DNA from: JBFELU01 sp041551965
GTDB taxonomy: Bacteria; Actinomycetota; Acidimicrobiia; Spongiisociales; UBA11373
Reading direction: 5' to 3'
NCBI GenBank assembly: GCA_041551965.1
Contig: JBFELU010000069.1
Location: forward strand, 1-13,910
DNA length: 13,910 nt
Of this stretch, positions 1 through 7,952 are shown one piece after another. Both the position numbers and the translations under genes were made by a program. The notes beneath the pieces are model-generated. The model had not been told where the DNA came from and ran no database searches. It saw nothing but the letters and a program-made list of their open reading frames with translations. Each line of letters starts with the position of its first letter. Position 1 is the stretch's first letter.

Positions 1-118
1 CTGCCATCCCGCGCCGGATGGCGTGCACCCCGGCGTAGAAGGTGGTCGCCACCGCCCCCATGCCGGGGGTGAGGACCCCGAGGGTCCCGGTGGCGGGGCG
101 GATGTCGGCAGCGGTCAC
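1..118 (-). CDS. Inositol-3-phosphate synthase, N-terminal part (cut by window edge)
   Basis: Only the first 39 codons are present; the gene runs off the left edge. The peptide has the N-terminal Rossmann signature of myo-inositol-1-phosphate synthase: a short strand, the NAD-binding stretch LGVLTPGMGAVATTF, then AGVHAIRRG. The enzyme cyclises glucose 6-phosphate to inositol 3-phosphate with bound NAD, in the cytosol, and feeds phosphatidylinositol and mycothiol synthesis in actinobacteria. The start is GTG at 118-116, chosen because GAGGAG lies 6 bases upstream (125-130, read on the minus strand). It is not part of the xanthine dehydrogenase operon: a 140-bp gap with its own promoter-like box separates them. 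The family assignment rests on a short fragment but the motif is distinctive. Confidence 0.75.
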   Translation of the reverse strand, partial: MTAADIRPATGTLGVLTPGMGAVATTFYAGVHAIRRGMA

Positions 119-258
119 GGCAGGCTCCTCGAGGGTTCGGGTCTCTCAGGTTAGACGGCGCCCACAGCACCCAAACAGTCGGGTGGGCAGGAGGGGTGGT
201 TTGGGGCGAGAACTCGGCCTCTGCGCAGTGGATGTGACCCGGGCGACCCGGGCCTCAG
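119..258 (-). promoter_or_regulatory. Intergenic region: leadered promoter and RBS of the inositol-3-phosphate synthase
   Basis: Read on the minus strand, a -10-like TAACCT lies at 153-148, about 30 bases before the GTG start, and a Shine-Dalgarno sequence GAGGAG at 130-125. This implies a short leader of about 23 bases. No convincing -35 is visible. The remaining bases hold no ORF I believe in; the other notable element is the CCCGGG hairpin listed separately. Confidence 0.4.
238..252 (-). terminator. Possible GC hairpin after the xanthine dehydrogenase operon
   Basis: CCCGGG, a three-base loop CGA, then CCCGGG can form a 6-bp stem just past the TGA of the molybdopterin subunit gene (261-259). 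There is no T-run after it on the minus strand, so it is not a canonical intrinsic terminator. It may be a weak terminator, an mRNA 3' stabiliser, or chance in GC-rich DNA. Confidence 0.25.
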
Positions 259-2478
259 TCACGTCCCGACGATGTCGGAGGGCCGGACCGGGGCCCGGGG
301 CAGCTCCCTTCCGGTGGCGGCCCGGATGGCGGCAACCACCGCCGGAGTCGAGGAGATGGTGGGCGGCTCCCCGACTCCCTTGGCTCCGAACGGTCCCCAG
401 TGGTCCGGCTCCTCGATGAGCACCGCCTCGATGGCCGGTGCATCGAGGAAGGTGGGCAGCAGATAGTCGGTGAAGGAAGGATTGCGGATCTCGCCGCCGT
501 CGACGAGGAGTTCCTCCATGACGGCCATACCCATGCCCTGCATGATCCCCCCTTCGATCTGACCCCGCACCGATTCGGGGTGGAGGGCCCGGCCCACGTC
601 CTGGGCGGTATCGATCTGAACCACCCGGACCAGCCCCAGCTCAGGGTCGACGTCGACTACCGCCCGGTGAGCGGCGACGACGAAGCCGGCGTGCACGTCA
701 CCCTGGCCGGTCTCGTTCGGCCCGGTGGTCGGGGGATGGCGGAACCGCACCAGCTCCTCGATGGGGCCCTCGGCCAGCACCTCCTCCAGGGTGGCCACCA
801 ACGCTCCTTCGCGGCGGACGCCCTCGGCATCGAGGTCGTCGCCGCCCACCCGGGCCAGGGCCGTCTCCCGGACGGCCTCGGCGGCGCGCAGGGCGGCGCC
901 GCCCGTCATCTGGGTCTGGCGGGAGGCCGACGTCGAACCCGCCGATCCGATCCGCGACGTGTCGACGAAGACGACCTCGACGCGGTCGAGTCCGGTCGCG
1001 GTGCGCCCGATCTGCTCCAGCACGGTGACCATGCCTTGCCCGACCTCGGCGGCGGCGGTCTCCAGGCGAAGCCCTTCGGGTGTGAGCACGGCCCTGACTT
1101 CGGCGTAGTCGTCGAATGCCTCCGAGAAGGCGAGGTTCTTGATCCCGACCGCAAACCCGACACCGCGCCGCACCGCCCCTGGCGGCGTGGTGAGGCCGGT
1201 CCCCCCCGGGAGCCGGCGGGGGTCGTCACGGTCGTCGTCGGGGAGCGGGAGTGCGGCGAGGGAGCGGATCACCTCGGCCACCGGCAACGACCCTTCGATG
1301 CGCTGGCCGGTGGTCGGGATGAGGTCCCCGTGGTCGAGGGCGTTGCGCAGACGAAGCTCGATCGGGTCCATGCCGAGGGCCGCGGCGAGACGATCCATCT
1401 GGCTCTCATAGGCGAAGCACACCTGGACGGCTCCGAACCCCCGCATGGCCCCCGCCGGGGGGTTGTTGGTTCGAACCGCGGCGGCGTCGATGCGTACCGA
1501 GGGGCACCGGTAGGGGCCCGTGGCGAAATAGGCGGCGTTGGCGAGGACGGCTGCACTGGTCGTCTGGTAGGCGCCGCCGTCGAGCACGAGCCTCGCCTCG
1601 ACGCGGACGAGGTTTCCGTCTCGATCGGCCTCGTGCCGGTACCACATCTTCGAGGGGTGTCGGTGGACGTGGGCGGCAAAGGACTCCGCTCGGTCGTAGA
1701 CCATCTTCACCGGCCGCCCGGTGTGCAGCGCCAGCAGGCACAGATGGATCTGCAGAGTGAGGTCCTCGCGGGCGCCGAAGGCGCCGCCGATCCCGGAGAG
1801 ATGGATCCGGACCTGATCGGGCTCGAGGCCGAGGCTGGCGTAGACCTGTTCATGGTCCTCGTGGATCCACTGGGTGGCAATGTGGAGGTCGACGCCCCCA
1901 ACGCCGTCGGGAACGGCGAGCCCTGCCTCGGTTCCCAGCATCGCCTGGTCGATCGTGCCGGTCTCGTAGGTGCCCTCGACCACGATCTCGCCGCGCAGAT
2001 CTTGGGCGCCGTTGATGATCTCCATGACTCGGAAGGTCTCACCCCTGTCGAAGGCCTGCTCCGGATCGACGAGCGGTTCCAGCGGCTCGTACTCGACCCG
2101 CACCGACCGAGCGGCGAGGACCGCTGTGGCGTGGTCGACGGCGGCGACGATCGCCACCGGCTCGCCCCAGAACCTGGTCTCGCCGTCGGCGAGCACCGGC
2201 TGATCGCTGACGGCCTGGCCGCAGGTGCGCTTGCCGGGCACGTCGTCGATCGTGAGGACGGCGTGGACGCCGGCCATCGCCAGCGCCGGGGCCGTATCGA
2301 TCGACACGATCCGCGCCTTGACATGGGCGCTACGGACGGTGGCTCCCCACAGCATGTCGTCGGCAAAGGCATCGCCGGAGAACTCGAAACGGCCCTGCAC
2401 CTTGGGGATGCCGTCCGGTCGGATCGGTGACTCGCCGATGCCCCCGGCGACCCGTCGGGTGGTCCGGGTGATCGTCAC
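259..2478 (-). CDS. Xanthine dehydrogenase, molybdopterin-binding (large) subunit
   Basis: A 739-residue protein, normal for the separate large subunit of bacterial three-subunit xanthine dehydrogenases. It binds the molybdenum cofactor and hydroxylates hypoxanthine/xanthine toward urate. The aldehyde oxidase/xanthine dehydrogenase a/b-hammerhead domain spans about residues 15-135 and the cofactor-binding domains follow. Visible motifs are GIGGAFGARED (229-239), MRGFGAVQ (345-352), GQGM (480-483) and GAKGVGE (698-704). E704 is in the position of the catalytic base. E238 and R346 fall at motif positions that contact purine in bovine xanthine oxidase, by motif matching from memory, which favours a purine over a CO or aldehyde substrate. 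The GTG start at 2478 overlaps the TGA of the [2Fe-2S] gene (GTGA). The open frame continues upstream to 2808, but that stretch lies over the [2Fe-2S] gene and reads as Arg-rich noise. Last gene of the operon. Confidence 0.92.
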   Translation of the reverse strand: MTITRTTRRVAGGIGESPIRPDGIPKVQGRFEFSGDAFADDMLWGATVRSAHVKARIVSIDTAPALAMAGVHAVLTIDDVPGKRTCGQAVSDQPVLADGETRFWGEPVAIVAAVDHATAVLAARSVRVEYEPLEPLVDPEQAFDRGETFRVMEIINGAQDLRGEIVVEGTYETGTIDQAMLGTEAGLAVPDGVGGVDLHIATQWIHEDHEQVYASLGLEPDQVRIHLSGIGGAFGAREDLTLQIHLCLLALHTGRPVKMVYDRAESFAAHVHRHPSKMWYRHEADRDGNLVRVEARLVLDGGAYQTTSAAVLANAAYFATGPYRCPSVRIDAAAVRTNNPPAGAMRGFGAVQVCFAYESQMDRLAAALGMDPIELRLRNALDHGDLIPTTGQRIEGSLPVAEVIRSLAALPLPDDDRDDPRRLPGGTGLTTPPGAVRRGVGFAVGIKNLAFSEAFDDYAEVRAVLTPEGLRLETAAAEVGQGMVTVLEQIGRTATGLDRVEVVFVDTSRIGSAGSTSASRQTQMTGGAALRAAEAVRETALARVGGDDLDAEGVRREGALVATLEEVLAEGPIEELVRFRHPPTTGPNETGQGDVHAGFVVAAHRAVVDVDPELGLVRVVQIDTAQDVGRALHPESVRGQIEGGIMQGMGMAVMEELLVDGGEIRNPSFTDYLLPTFLDAPAIEAVLIEEPDHWGPFGAKGVGEPPTISSTPAVVAAIRAATGRELPRAPVRPSDIVGT

Positions 2479-2933
2479 GGCACCTCCCCGACCAGTGCGG
2501 TGAGCGCCCGGAGGATCCCTCCGTAGCCGGTGCAGCGGCACAAGTTCCCGGACAGGGCTTCGCGAATGTCGTCGGCGGTCGGTGCCGGGTTGCGCTCGAG
2601 GAGATGGGCTGCGGCCACGACGAAGCCGGGTGTGCAGTAGCCGCACTGGACGCCATGCGCTTCGAGGAGTGCCTGCTGCACCGGGTGCAGTCCGTCCTCG
2701 GTGCCGAGGCCCTCCACGGTGACGACGTCGGCGCCGTCGGTGTCGGAGGCCATCACCAGACACGAGCACACGAGCTCGCCATCCATGATGATCGAGCAGG
2801 AGCCGCACTCGCCCTGCTCACATGCGTTCTTGGATCCGGGGAGCCCGAGGCGGTCCCGCAGGGTGGTCAGCAGGCTCTCCGGCCCGACCGGCTCGGCGGT
2901 CCGCTCCACCCCGTTGACGATCAGCCGGATCAT
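2475..2933 (-). CDS. Xanthine dehydrogenase, [2Fe-2S] (small) subunit
   Basis: A 152-residue iron-sulfur subunit carrying electrons from the molybdenum centre to FAD. The N-terminal plant-ferredoxin-type cluster has C38, C43, C46 and C58 (CEQGECGSC, then C after 11 residues). The C-terminal helical domain holds the second cluster with C97, C100, C132 and C134, in QCGYCTPGF and NLCRCTGYGG. Q96 is the usual glutamine next to the molybdenum cofactor. All eight ligands are present and the length is typical. I chose ATG at 2933 because it overlaps the upstream TGA as ATGA. A GTG at 2942 would add three residues and cannot be excluded; neither start has a strong Shine-Dalgarno sequence. The gene overlaps its downstream partner by GTGA, so translation of the three subunits is probably coupled. 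Confidence 0.93.
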   Translation of the reverse strand: MIRLIVNGVERTAEPVGPESLLTTLRDRLGLPGSKNACEQGECGSCSIIMDGELVCSCLVMASDTDGADVVTVEGLGTEDGLHPVQQALLEAHGVQCGYCTPGFVVAAAHLLERNPAPTADDIREALSGNLCRCTGYGGILRALTALVGEVP

Positions 2934-3730
2934 GCGAGGCACCGTTCCAGGACCCGTCGGGCGAGGACGCCCGAGGCATGGCGGCGGTAGTCGGCGGTCG
3001 AGCGGTGGTCGGTGATCGGAAGGACCTCCTCACTCACCAACCGTTGGAACTCCTCGAGGGTCGCCGGCGACGGGTGACGCTCCTCGGAGATCATCGCTTC
3101 CGCCCGCCGGGCCCGGATCGGGGTCGGGCCCACCGACCCCAGCGCCACCCGGGTCGCTCCATCCTCGTCTCGGACCACGCAGGCGGAAGCGATCGAGATG
3201 ACCATCGCATTGCGGGGGCAGATCTTGCCGAACGCCTGACGTTCGGGGGTACGGTCGGGGAGGGTCACGCCGAGGATCAGCTCACCGGGTTCCAGCGCAT
3301 GCTGCTTCGGTCCGGTGAGGAACTCGTCCCATCGCAGGGCGCGGCGTCTCGTGCGGGAGGCCAGTTCGATCTCGGCATCGACCGCCGCCAGGAAGGGGAG
3401 GCCGTCGCCGGCCGGACTGGCCGTGCCGAGGTTGCCGCCGATCGTGCCGGCGTTGCGGATCTGCGGGGATCCGACGGTGCGGGCCGCTTCGGCGAGCGCG
3501 CCGACCGCTCCGTGCTCGAGCCGCGACCAGGTGACCCCGGCTCCCACGAAGTTGCCTTCCCAGGCGGTGAGCTCCTCCACTCGACGCAGGGCCAACACGG
3601 TGTGCGGCCGCAAGCCACCGTAGGTCACCTCGACCATGAGGTCGGTGCCCCCGGCAAGGATCACCGCATCGGGGTGGGCCTCCAGCGCATCGAGGGTCTC
3701 GGCGAGCGAGGCGGGGCGGATGGTCTCCAT
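2930..3730 (-). CDS. Xanthine dehydrogenase, FAD-binding (medium) subunit
   Basis: A 266-residue protein of the CO dehydrogenase/xanthine dehydrogenase FAD-subunit family, which passes electrons from the iron-sulfur clusters to NAD+ or another acceptor. The FAD-binding PCMH-type domain is in the N-terminal half, with ILAGGTDLM (24-32) and NAGTIGGNLGTASPAGD (93-109). The C-terminal domain ends in the usual DHRSTADYRRHASGVLARR pattern (241-259). Length is normal for the family. ATG at 3730 follows the deaminase stop by 12 bases, and the gene overlaps the [2Fe-2S] gene by ATGA. The gene order (deaminase, FAD, 2Fe-2S, Mo) supports purine oxidation as the job. Confidence 0.92.
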   Translation of the reverse strand: METIRPASLAETLDALEAHPDAVILAGGTDLMVEVTYGGLRPHTVLALRRVEELTAWEGNFVGAGVTWSRLEHGAVGALAEAARTVGSPQIRNAGTIGGNLGTASPAGDGLPFLAAVDAEIELASRTRRRALRWDEFLTGPKQHALEPGELILGVTLPDRTPERQAFGKICPRNAMVISIASACVVRDEDGATRVALGSVGPTPIRARRAEAMISEERHPSPATLEEFQRLVSEEVLPITDHRSTADYRRHASGVLARRVLERCLA

Positions 3731-3742
3731 ACCGGGATCAAC

Positions 3743-5116
3743 CTACCCGCTCTCGGCGAGACGGAATGCTGCCTGGTTGTGCTCCTCTACCCAATGCTCC
3801 TCGTGGGCGAGGCAGGTGCACTCTCCGGCAGAGATCACCGGTCGCCCGCCCACATAGGTGTCACGAGCGGGGACCGGTGCGCACAACACCGCTGCCGCCA
3901 CCGGGTCGTGGAGGGCCCCGGCGAACTCGAGGCGATTCAGGTCCAGGGTGAAGAAGTCGGCACACTTGCCGGGTTCCAGCGAACCGATGTCGGTGCGCCC
4001 CAGCACCCGGGCGCCGCCGAGCGTCGCCAGTTCGAGTGCCGTCCGGGTCGCCATCTGCGGCCCGGTGCCGATCCCCGGCGCCGTGGCCAGTCGAGCCAGG
4101 AGCATCGCCTGGCGGACCTCGGCGAGCAGGTGACTGCCGTCGTTGCTCGCCGATCCGTCCACGCCCAGGCCGACGGGGACTCCGGCCTCGAGATACGCCG
4201 CGACGGGAGCGATCCCCGAGGCCAGCCGCATGTTGGAGGTCGGACAATGCGCCACCCCGGTGCCGGTCTCGGCCATGGCGGTGATCTCGTCGGGATTCAC
4301 GAACACGCCGTGGGCGTACCAGACGTCGTCGCCCGCCCAGCCCAGGTCCTCGGCGTACTGGACCGGCCTCGCCCCGAAGCGCTCGAGACAGAAGTCTTCC
4401 TCATCGGCGGTCTCGGCCAGGTGGGTATGGAGGCGTACCCCCTTGTCCCGTGCCAGATCGGCGCTGTCACGCATGAGTTCGGGAGTGACCGAGAAGGGGG
4501 AGCAGGGAGCAACGACGACCTGGGTCATCGAGCCGGGTGCCGGATCGTGGAACTCGTCGATGGCCCGGACGGTGTCGGCGAGGATGGCTTCCGGCTTCTC
4601 GACGACCGAGTCCGGGGGTAGGCCGCCGTCGCTCTCGCCCAGGCTCATCGATCCCCGTGACACGTGGAAGCGGATCCCGACTTCGTGGGCGGCCGCGACC
4701 TGATCGGCGACCGAGGACCCGTTGGGCCAGAGATACTGGTGGTCGAAGGCGGTGGTGCATCCGCTGTGCACCAGCTCCAGGAGCCCGGTGCGGGTCGCCA
4801 GATCGACGTCCTCGGGGGTCATGCGGGCCCAGATCGGGTAGAGCGTCCGGAGCCAGTCGAACAGCCCGGAGTCCTGGGCCCCGGGGAGGGCCCGGGTCAG
4901 GGTCTGGTAGAGGTGGTGGTGAGTGTTCACGAGCCCCGGGAGAACCAGCAAATCGGTGGCATCGAGCACCACGTCTGCGGTCTCGGGCAGGTCCCCGGTG
5001 GGTCCCACCTGCTCGATGAATCCGTTCCTCGCAAACAGACCTCCGCCGGGGATCTCGCGACGATCGGCGTCCATGGTCACCAGGACCGTTGCGTTGCGCA
5101 CGAGGAGAGAAGCCAT
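3743..5116 (-). CDS. Guanine/8-oxoguanine deaminase-like amidohydrolase
   Basis: A 457-residue metal-dependent hydrolase of the amidohydrolase superfamily (TIM barrel, residues about 55-385, with a composite beta-sandwich from both ends). Metal ligands are visible: H66 and H68 in NTHHHLYQ, H232 in HTHLAE, H269 in AHG and D320 in GVDGSASND; E235 is the likely proton shuttle. The stretch after the first motif, LYQTLTRALPGAQDSGLFDW, matches what I recall of the 8-oxoguanine deaminase branch (EC 3.5.4.32), which converts 8-oxoguanine to urate and may also act on guanine or isocytosine. Other members of this clade act on hydroxy-triazines, so the substrate is inferred. The operon with xanthine dehydrogenase supports a purine. 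Start ATG at 5116 was chosen over an upstream in-frame codon at 5152 because MASLLVRN is the normal family start and a TAGGCT box lies 7 bases before it. Confidence 0.85.
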   Translation of the reverse strand: MASLLVRNATVLVTMDADRREIPGGGLFARNGFIEQVGPTGDLPETADVVLDATDLLVLPGLVNTHHHLYQTLTRALPGAQDSGLFDWLRTLYPIWARMTPEDVDLATRTGLLELVHSGCTTAFDHQYLWPNGSSVADQVAAAHEVGIRFHVSRGSMSLGESDGGLPPDSVVEKPEAILADTVRAIDEFHDPAPGSMTQVVVAPCSPFSVTPELMRDSADLARDKGVRLHTHLAETADEEDFCLERFGARPVQYAEDLGWAGDDVWYAHGVFVNPDEITAMAETGTGVAHCPTSNMRLASGIAPVAAYLEAGVPVGLGVDGSASNDGSHLLAEVRQAMLLARLATAPGIGTGPQMATRTALELATLGGARVLGRTDIGSLEPGKCADFFTLDLNRLEFAGALHDPVAAAVLCAPVPARDTYVGGRPVISAGECTCLAHEEHWVEEHNQAAFRLAESG

Positions 5117-5123
5117 GGCGCGA

Positions 5124-5129
5124 AGCCTA
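5124..5129 (-). promoter_or_regulatory. Leaderless-type -10 box of the deaminase/xanthine dehydrogenase operon
   Basis: On the minus strand TAGGCT is followed by 7 bases and then the ATG at 5116. There is no Shine-Dalgarno sequence, so transcription probably begins at or next to the start codon. No recognisable -35 box is present. Confidence 0.5.
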
Positions 5130-5210
5130 CGCGGGAACCTCCGTGCTCCCACGGCCTCCGGGATGGCCCCGATGGCGCCGCCGGGCGGGGACCGGCGATC
5201 GCCCGCTCCT

Positions 5211-5216
5211 TAGACT
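5211..5216 (+). promoter_or_regulatory. Leaderless-type -10 box of the MFS transporter gene
   Basis: TAGACT lies 6 bases before the ATG at 5223, with no Shine-Dalgarno sequence between. It is the partner of the divergent box at 5124-5129. The intervening 81 bases are GC-rich and show no clear operator. Confidence 0.5.
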
Positions 5217-5222
5217 CGCTCC

Positions 5223-6407
5223 ATGGCCCGTCTGTTCCCGAGACCGGACACCGGGAGTCGGGGGTGGAGGATCGCGTTCGGCGGCTTGATGGTGGCGGCC
5301 ATGGCTTCGGCGAACCTCCTCGGGTCCGCCATGGGAGTGCTGGCGACGTTTCTCATCGACGATCTGGATATCAACCGCACCCAGGTCGGGGCCCTCATCA
5401 CGACCTCGGTGATCATCACTGCAGTCTCTTCCCCGCAGGTAGGGGGTGCCGCCGACGCCTTGGGGGGACGCATCGCCCTCGCGGTGGTGTTCGCCGCGAG
5501 CGCGGTCGGTTTCCTGGGGGTCGCCGCCGCACCCGCCTACTGGGTGATGTTCGTGCCGATCGCCCTGGCCGCCGTGGGGCAGGCGGGCGCCAATCCGGCC
5601 ACCAACAAGCTGATCGCCCTTCATACCCCCCCGGGTCGGCGCGGTCTGCTCACCGGCATCAAGCAATCGGGGGTGCAGGTCGGGATCTTCCTCGGCGGGC
5701 TCGTGCTTCCCTCCCTAGCCCTCGCCGTGGGGTGGCGGTGGGCGCTGGCGACCGTGGCCGTGTTCCCGCTCCTGGCTCTGCCCGCCGGCATGGTGCTCGT
5801 TCCCCGCGATGAGGACGGGGCCGCTTTCCGGTCCGGCGGGCCGATTCCGGCGACCATCCGGTTCCTCGCCGTCTACGGGGCGCTGATGGGCTTCGGCGTC
5901 GCCTACACGTTCCTCGTGCCGTTGTACGTGGTGGAGAGCCTGGGATTGAGCGAGCGGATCGGCGGCCTGGCGGCGGGTTTGACGGGACTGGTGGCGATCT
6001 TCGGACGTATCGGATGGGCCCGGGCCGCCGAGACCCGGCTCCGCTATCAGACCGCACTCCACTTGATGGCGCTGGTGTCCATCCTCGGCGCAGGCTGCTA
6101 CCTGCTATCGGCCGAGGTCGGGTCGTGGGCGGTGTGGTTCGGCGTCGCCCTCACCGGATTGGGAGCATCTTCGTCGACCTCCGTGGTGATGCTGGCGGTC
6201 ATGGGCGAGGCGGGCGCCGGCGGAACCGGCCGGGCTTCTGGGCTCGTGATGCTGGGCTTCCTGGCAGGCCTCGGCACGGCCCCCACCGTCTTCGGGTGGA
6301 CGGTCGACCTCACCGGCTCGTACACGGCGATGTGGCTCATCTCGATCGGGGTGTTGACGGCTGCTGCGCTGCTGACCGCCGCCCGGGTGCCGCGAGTCCC
6401 GGGGTGA
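5223..6407 (+). CDS. MFS transporter
   Basis: A 394-residue inner-membrane protein with about 12 hydrophobic segments in two six-helix halves. The central polar loop is at about residues 194-210. The major-facilitator motif A is visible between helices 2 and 3 as GGAADALGGR (74-83). The sequence around residues 119-150 (GQAGANPATNKLIALHTPPG, then RRGLLTGIKQSGVQVG) is reminiscent of the cyanate/nitrate-type MFS groups. The substrate cannot be read from sequence. Position divergent from the purine-oxidation operon and 28 bases before HPRT suggests a purine, ureide or related metabolite, which is inference only. The ATG start is fixed by the TAGACT box. Confidence 0.85.
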   Translation: MARLFPRPDTGSRGWRIAFGGLMVAAMASANLLGSAMGVLATFLIDDLDINRTQVGALITTSVIITAVSSPQVGGAADALGGRIALAVVFAASAVGFLGVAAAPAYWVMFVPIALAAVGQAGANPATNKLIALHTPPGRRGLLTGIKQSGVQVGIFLGGLVLPSLALAVGWRWALATVAVFPLLALPAGMVLVPRDEDGAAFRSGGPIPATIRFLAVYGALMGFGVAYTFLVPLYVVESLGLSERIGGLAAGLTGLVAIFGRIGWARAAETRLRYQTALHLMALVSILGAGCYLLSAEVGSWAVWFGVALTGLGASSSTSVVMLAVMGEAGAGGTGRASGLVMLGFLAGLGTAPTVFGWTVDLTGSYTAMWLISIGVLTAAALLTAARVPRVPG

Positions 6408-6422
6408 CGGGCGACACCCCGC

Positions 6423-6428
6423 TACGCT
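6423..6428 (+). promoter_or_regulatory. Leaderless-type -10 box of the HPRT gene
   Basis: TACGCT lies 7 bases before the GTG at 6436, in the 28-base gap after the MFS stop. There is no Shine-Dalgarno sequence. HPRT may therefore be transcribed on its own as well as with the transporter. Confidence 0.45.
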
Positions 6429-6435
6429 GCCGAAC

Positions 6436-6969
6436 GTGGAATTGCCCCGGGAACTGATCTCGGCCGCCGAGATCGAGCGCCGTATCCGAGAGCTCGCTTC
6501 CCAGATCGACGATGACTGCGCCGATGCCGGGGAGATCGTCCTCATCGGGGTCCTCAAGGGCTCTTTCGTGTTCCTCTCCGACCTGGCGCGGGCGATGACG
6601 ATCCCCCGTCGGATCGAGTTCATCGCCGTGTCCTCCTACGGCGACCGGGAGAGCGATCTGCATCCGGGTGCCGTTCGGCTCTTGATGGATGTTCGCCACG
6701 ACATCGCCGATCTTCACGTGGTGGTGGTCGAGGACATCGTCGACACCGGTCACACGCTCGCTTACCTGCTGCGGCTGTTGAAGGCGCGGGGACCCGCCAC
6801 GCTGCGGGCTTGCACGCTTCTGTCCAAGCCCGATCGCCGGGCGGTCGACGTCGATCTCGATTACGTGGGCTTCGAGATACCCGATGAGTGGGTCGTCGGT
6901 TACGGACTCGATTTCGCCGAGCGGCACCGGACGCTCCCCAACATCTGCGTCATCGATCCGCCCACCTAA
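6436..6969 (+). CDS. hpt: Hypoxanthine phosphoribosyltransferase
   Basis: A 177-residue type I phosphoribosyltransferase, normal length for bacterial HPRT. It converts hypoxanthine (and often guanine) with PRPP to IMP or GMP in the cytosol. Motifs are the first loop LKGSFVFLSDLA (40-51), the flexible-loop start SSYG (66-69), the PRPP-binding signature VVVVEDIVDTGHTL (95-108) with acidic pair E99/D100 and catalytic-type D103, and the C-terminal purine-binding segment DYVGFEIPDEWVVGYGLDFA. The flexible loop after SSYG reads DRESDLHPGAVRLLMD, lacking the Ser-Gly usually found there; this may be ordinary variation. GTG is the start. The stop TAA (6967-6969) overlaps the stop of the converging allantoicase gene. 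Confidence 0.9.
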   Translation: MELPRELISAAEIERRIRELASQIDDDCADAGEIVLIGVLKGSFVFLSDLARAMTIPRRIEFIAVSSYGDRESDLHPGAVRLLMDVRHDIADLHVVVVEDIVDTGHTLAYLLRLLKARGPATLRACTLLSKPDRRAVDVDLDYVGFEIPDEWVVGYGLDFAERHRTLPNICVIDPPT

Positions 6970-7952
6970 CGCCAGGGGGCTTCGGCCCGGCCGAGAACTC
7001 GGAATCGGGCGACACCGCCGTCGGGGTGGAGACCCAGCCTGAGGTGCGTGAACGGCCCGGTGTCGGCCAACTCGCCGATATCGTGCCGGCGGTCATCGGC
7101 CAGCGGGTTCTCGGGGAGGATCGGCACCCACTCGGCGAGCACGATGTCGTCGGGGTGGCTTCCCGGAGCGTCGATACCCTCGACCGAGCAGGCCGCAGGG
7201 GCGGCTCCCCGGAATCCGCGGAGGTCGATCACGAGACGGTCGATGATCCCCCTACCGGCGAGTCGGACGATCGCCCACTCGTGTCCGGGCTGGCGGCGCC
7301 GGTGTGTCTCCCAGCCGTCACCCGGGTAGCGGGCGTCGCCGCCGAGGAGCATGCGGTTGGGGGAGTCGAAGTGGCGGTCGGAACAGGCGACCACCCGTGC
7401 CCCCGAGGTGATCGCGGCGAGGTCGACCTGGCCCCGATCGGCGAGATCATCGGGAGGTACCGGGTCGCCGAGACACCGCATGCGAGCCAACCCCCCATCC
7501 GGGTAGATGATGAGACGGAGGTGGGTGGCGGTCGCCTCAGCCACCACCGGTAATCCGGTGGAGTCGTCGGGCCGCAGCGGGCTGCGGGGCACGATCTCGA
7601 CCCACTTCTCGCGGCTGCGCACCAACTCGACCATCCCCGGATCTCCCGGCATGTAGACCGCTTCGAGGGAACAGGCCGCCGGGGCGTCCCCGGTGATGTG
7701 GGTCGTGTCGATCTCGACGACTCGGGGGATGCCCGGGATTCCCAGGCGGATGATGACCCCGTCGTGACCCGGGTCACGGCGGCGACGGGTGGCCCAGCCG
7801 TCGTATCGGCGTTCCTTGCGGGTGCGTGGGCGCGGGGTATCCCGTTCCAGGAGGCGGGCGGCCCCCCCGAAACCCTCGTCGCTCGATTCGAGGATGCGCC
7901 CTCCAGCCTTGGCGGATGCCAGGTCGATGAGGAGTTCCGTCTCGTTGCTCAT
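6966..7952 (-). CDS. alc: Allantoicase
   Basis: A 328-residue protein, the usual size of allantoicase (EC 3.5.3.4), which splits allantoate into urea and ureidoglycolate. It shows the family's internal duplication. Domain 1 (about 17-162) has GGRILESSDEGFGG, GWATRRRRDPGHD, VVEIDTTHITGDAPAACSLEA and HLRLIIYPDGGLAR. Domain 2 (about 184-322) has the matching ARVVACSDRHFDSPNRML, GWETHRRRQPGHEW, LVIDLRGFRGAAPAACSVEG and HLRLGLHPDGGVAR. The ATG at 7952 is chosen because upstream in-frame codons to 8132 give only Arg/Ser/Pro-rich sequence running over the next gene. There is no strong Shine-Dalgarno sequence. It belongs to the ureide end of purine breakdown, matching the xanthine dehydrogenase operon, but is separately transcribed. 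The stop TAG overlaps the HPRT stop. Confidence 0.9.
   Translation of the reverse strand: MSNETELLIDLASAKAGGRILESSDEGFGGAARLLERDTPRPRTRKERRYDGWATRRRRDPGHDGVIIRLGIPGIPRVVEIDTTHITGDAPAACSLEAVYMPGDPGMVELVRSREKWVEIVPRSPLRPDDSTGLPVVAEATATHLRLIIYPDGGLARMRCLGDPVPPDDLADRGQVDLAAITSGARVVACSDRHFDSPNRMLLGGDARYPGDGWETHRRRQPGHEWAIVRLAGRGIIDRLVIDLRGFRGAAPAACSVEGIDAPGSHPDDIVLAEWVPILPENPLADDRRHDIGELADTGPFTHLRLGLHPDGGVARFRVLGRAEAPWR

Noticed and set aside
400..2430. 676-codon open frame on the plus strand opposite the xanthine dehydrogenase large subunit
   Set aside because: Shadow of high-GC coding DNA; Gly/Asp/His/Arg-rich sequence without any family motif, whereas the minus strand has a complete, motif-bearing protein.
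3740..3745. TAGGTT as an internal promoter before the FAD subunit gene
   Set aside because: It includes the deaminase stop codon and sits 9 rather than 6-7 bases before the ATG, so chance is likely inside an obvious operon.
2978..4621. 547-codon open frame on the plus strand opposite the FAD subunit and deaminase
   Set aside because: Same antisense effect; it spans two clear genes and a gene junction, with no recognisable domain.
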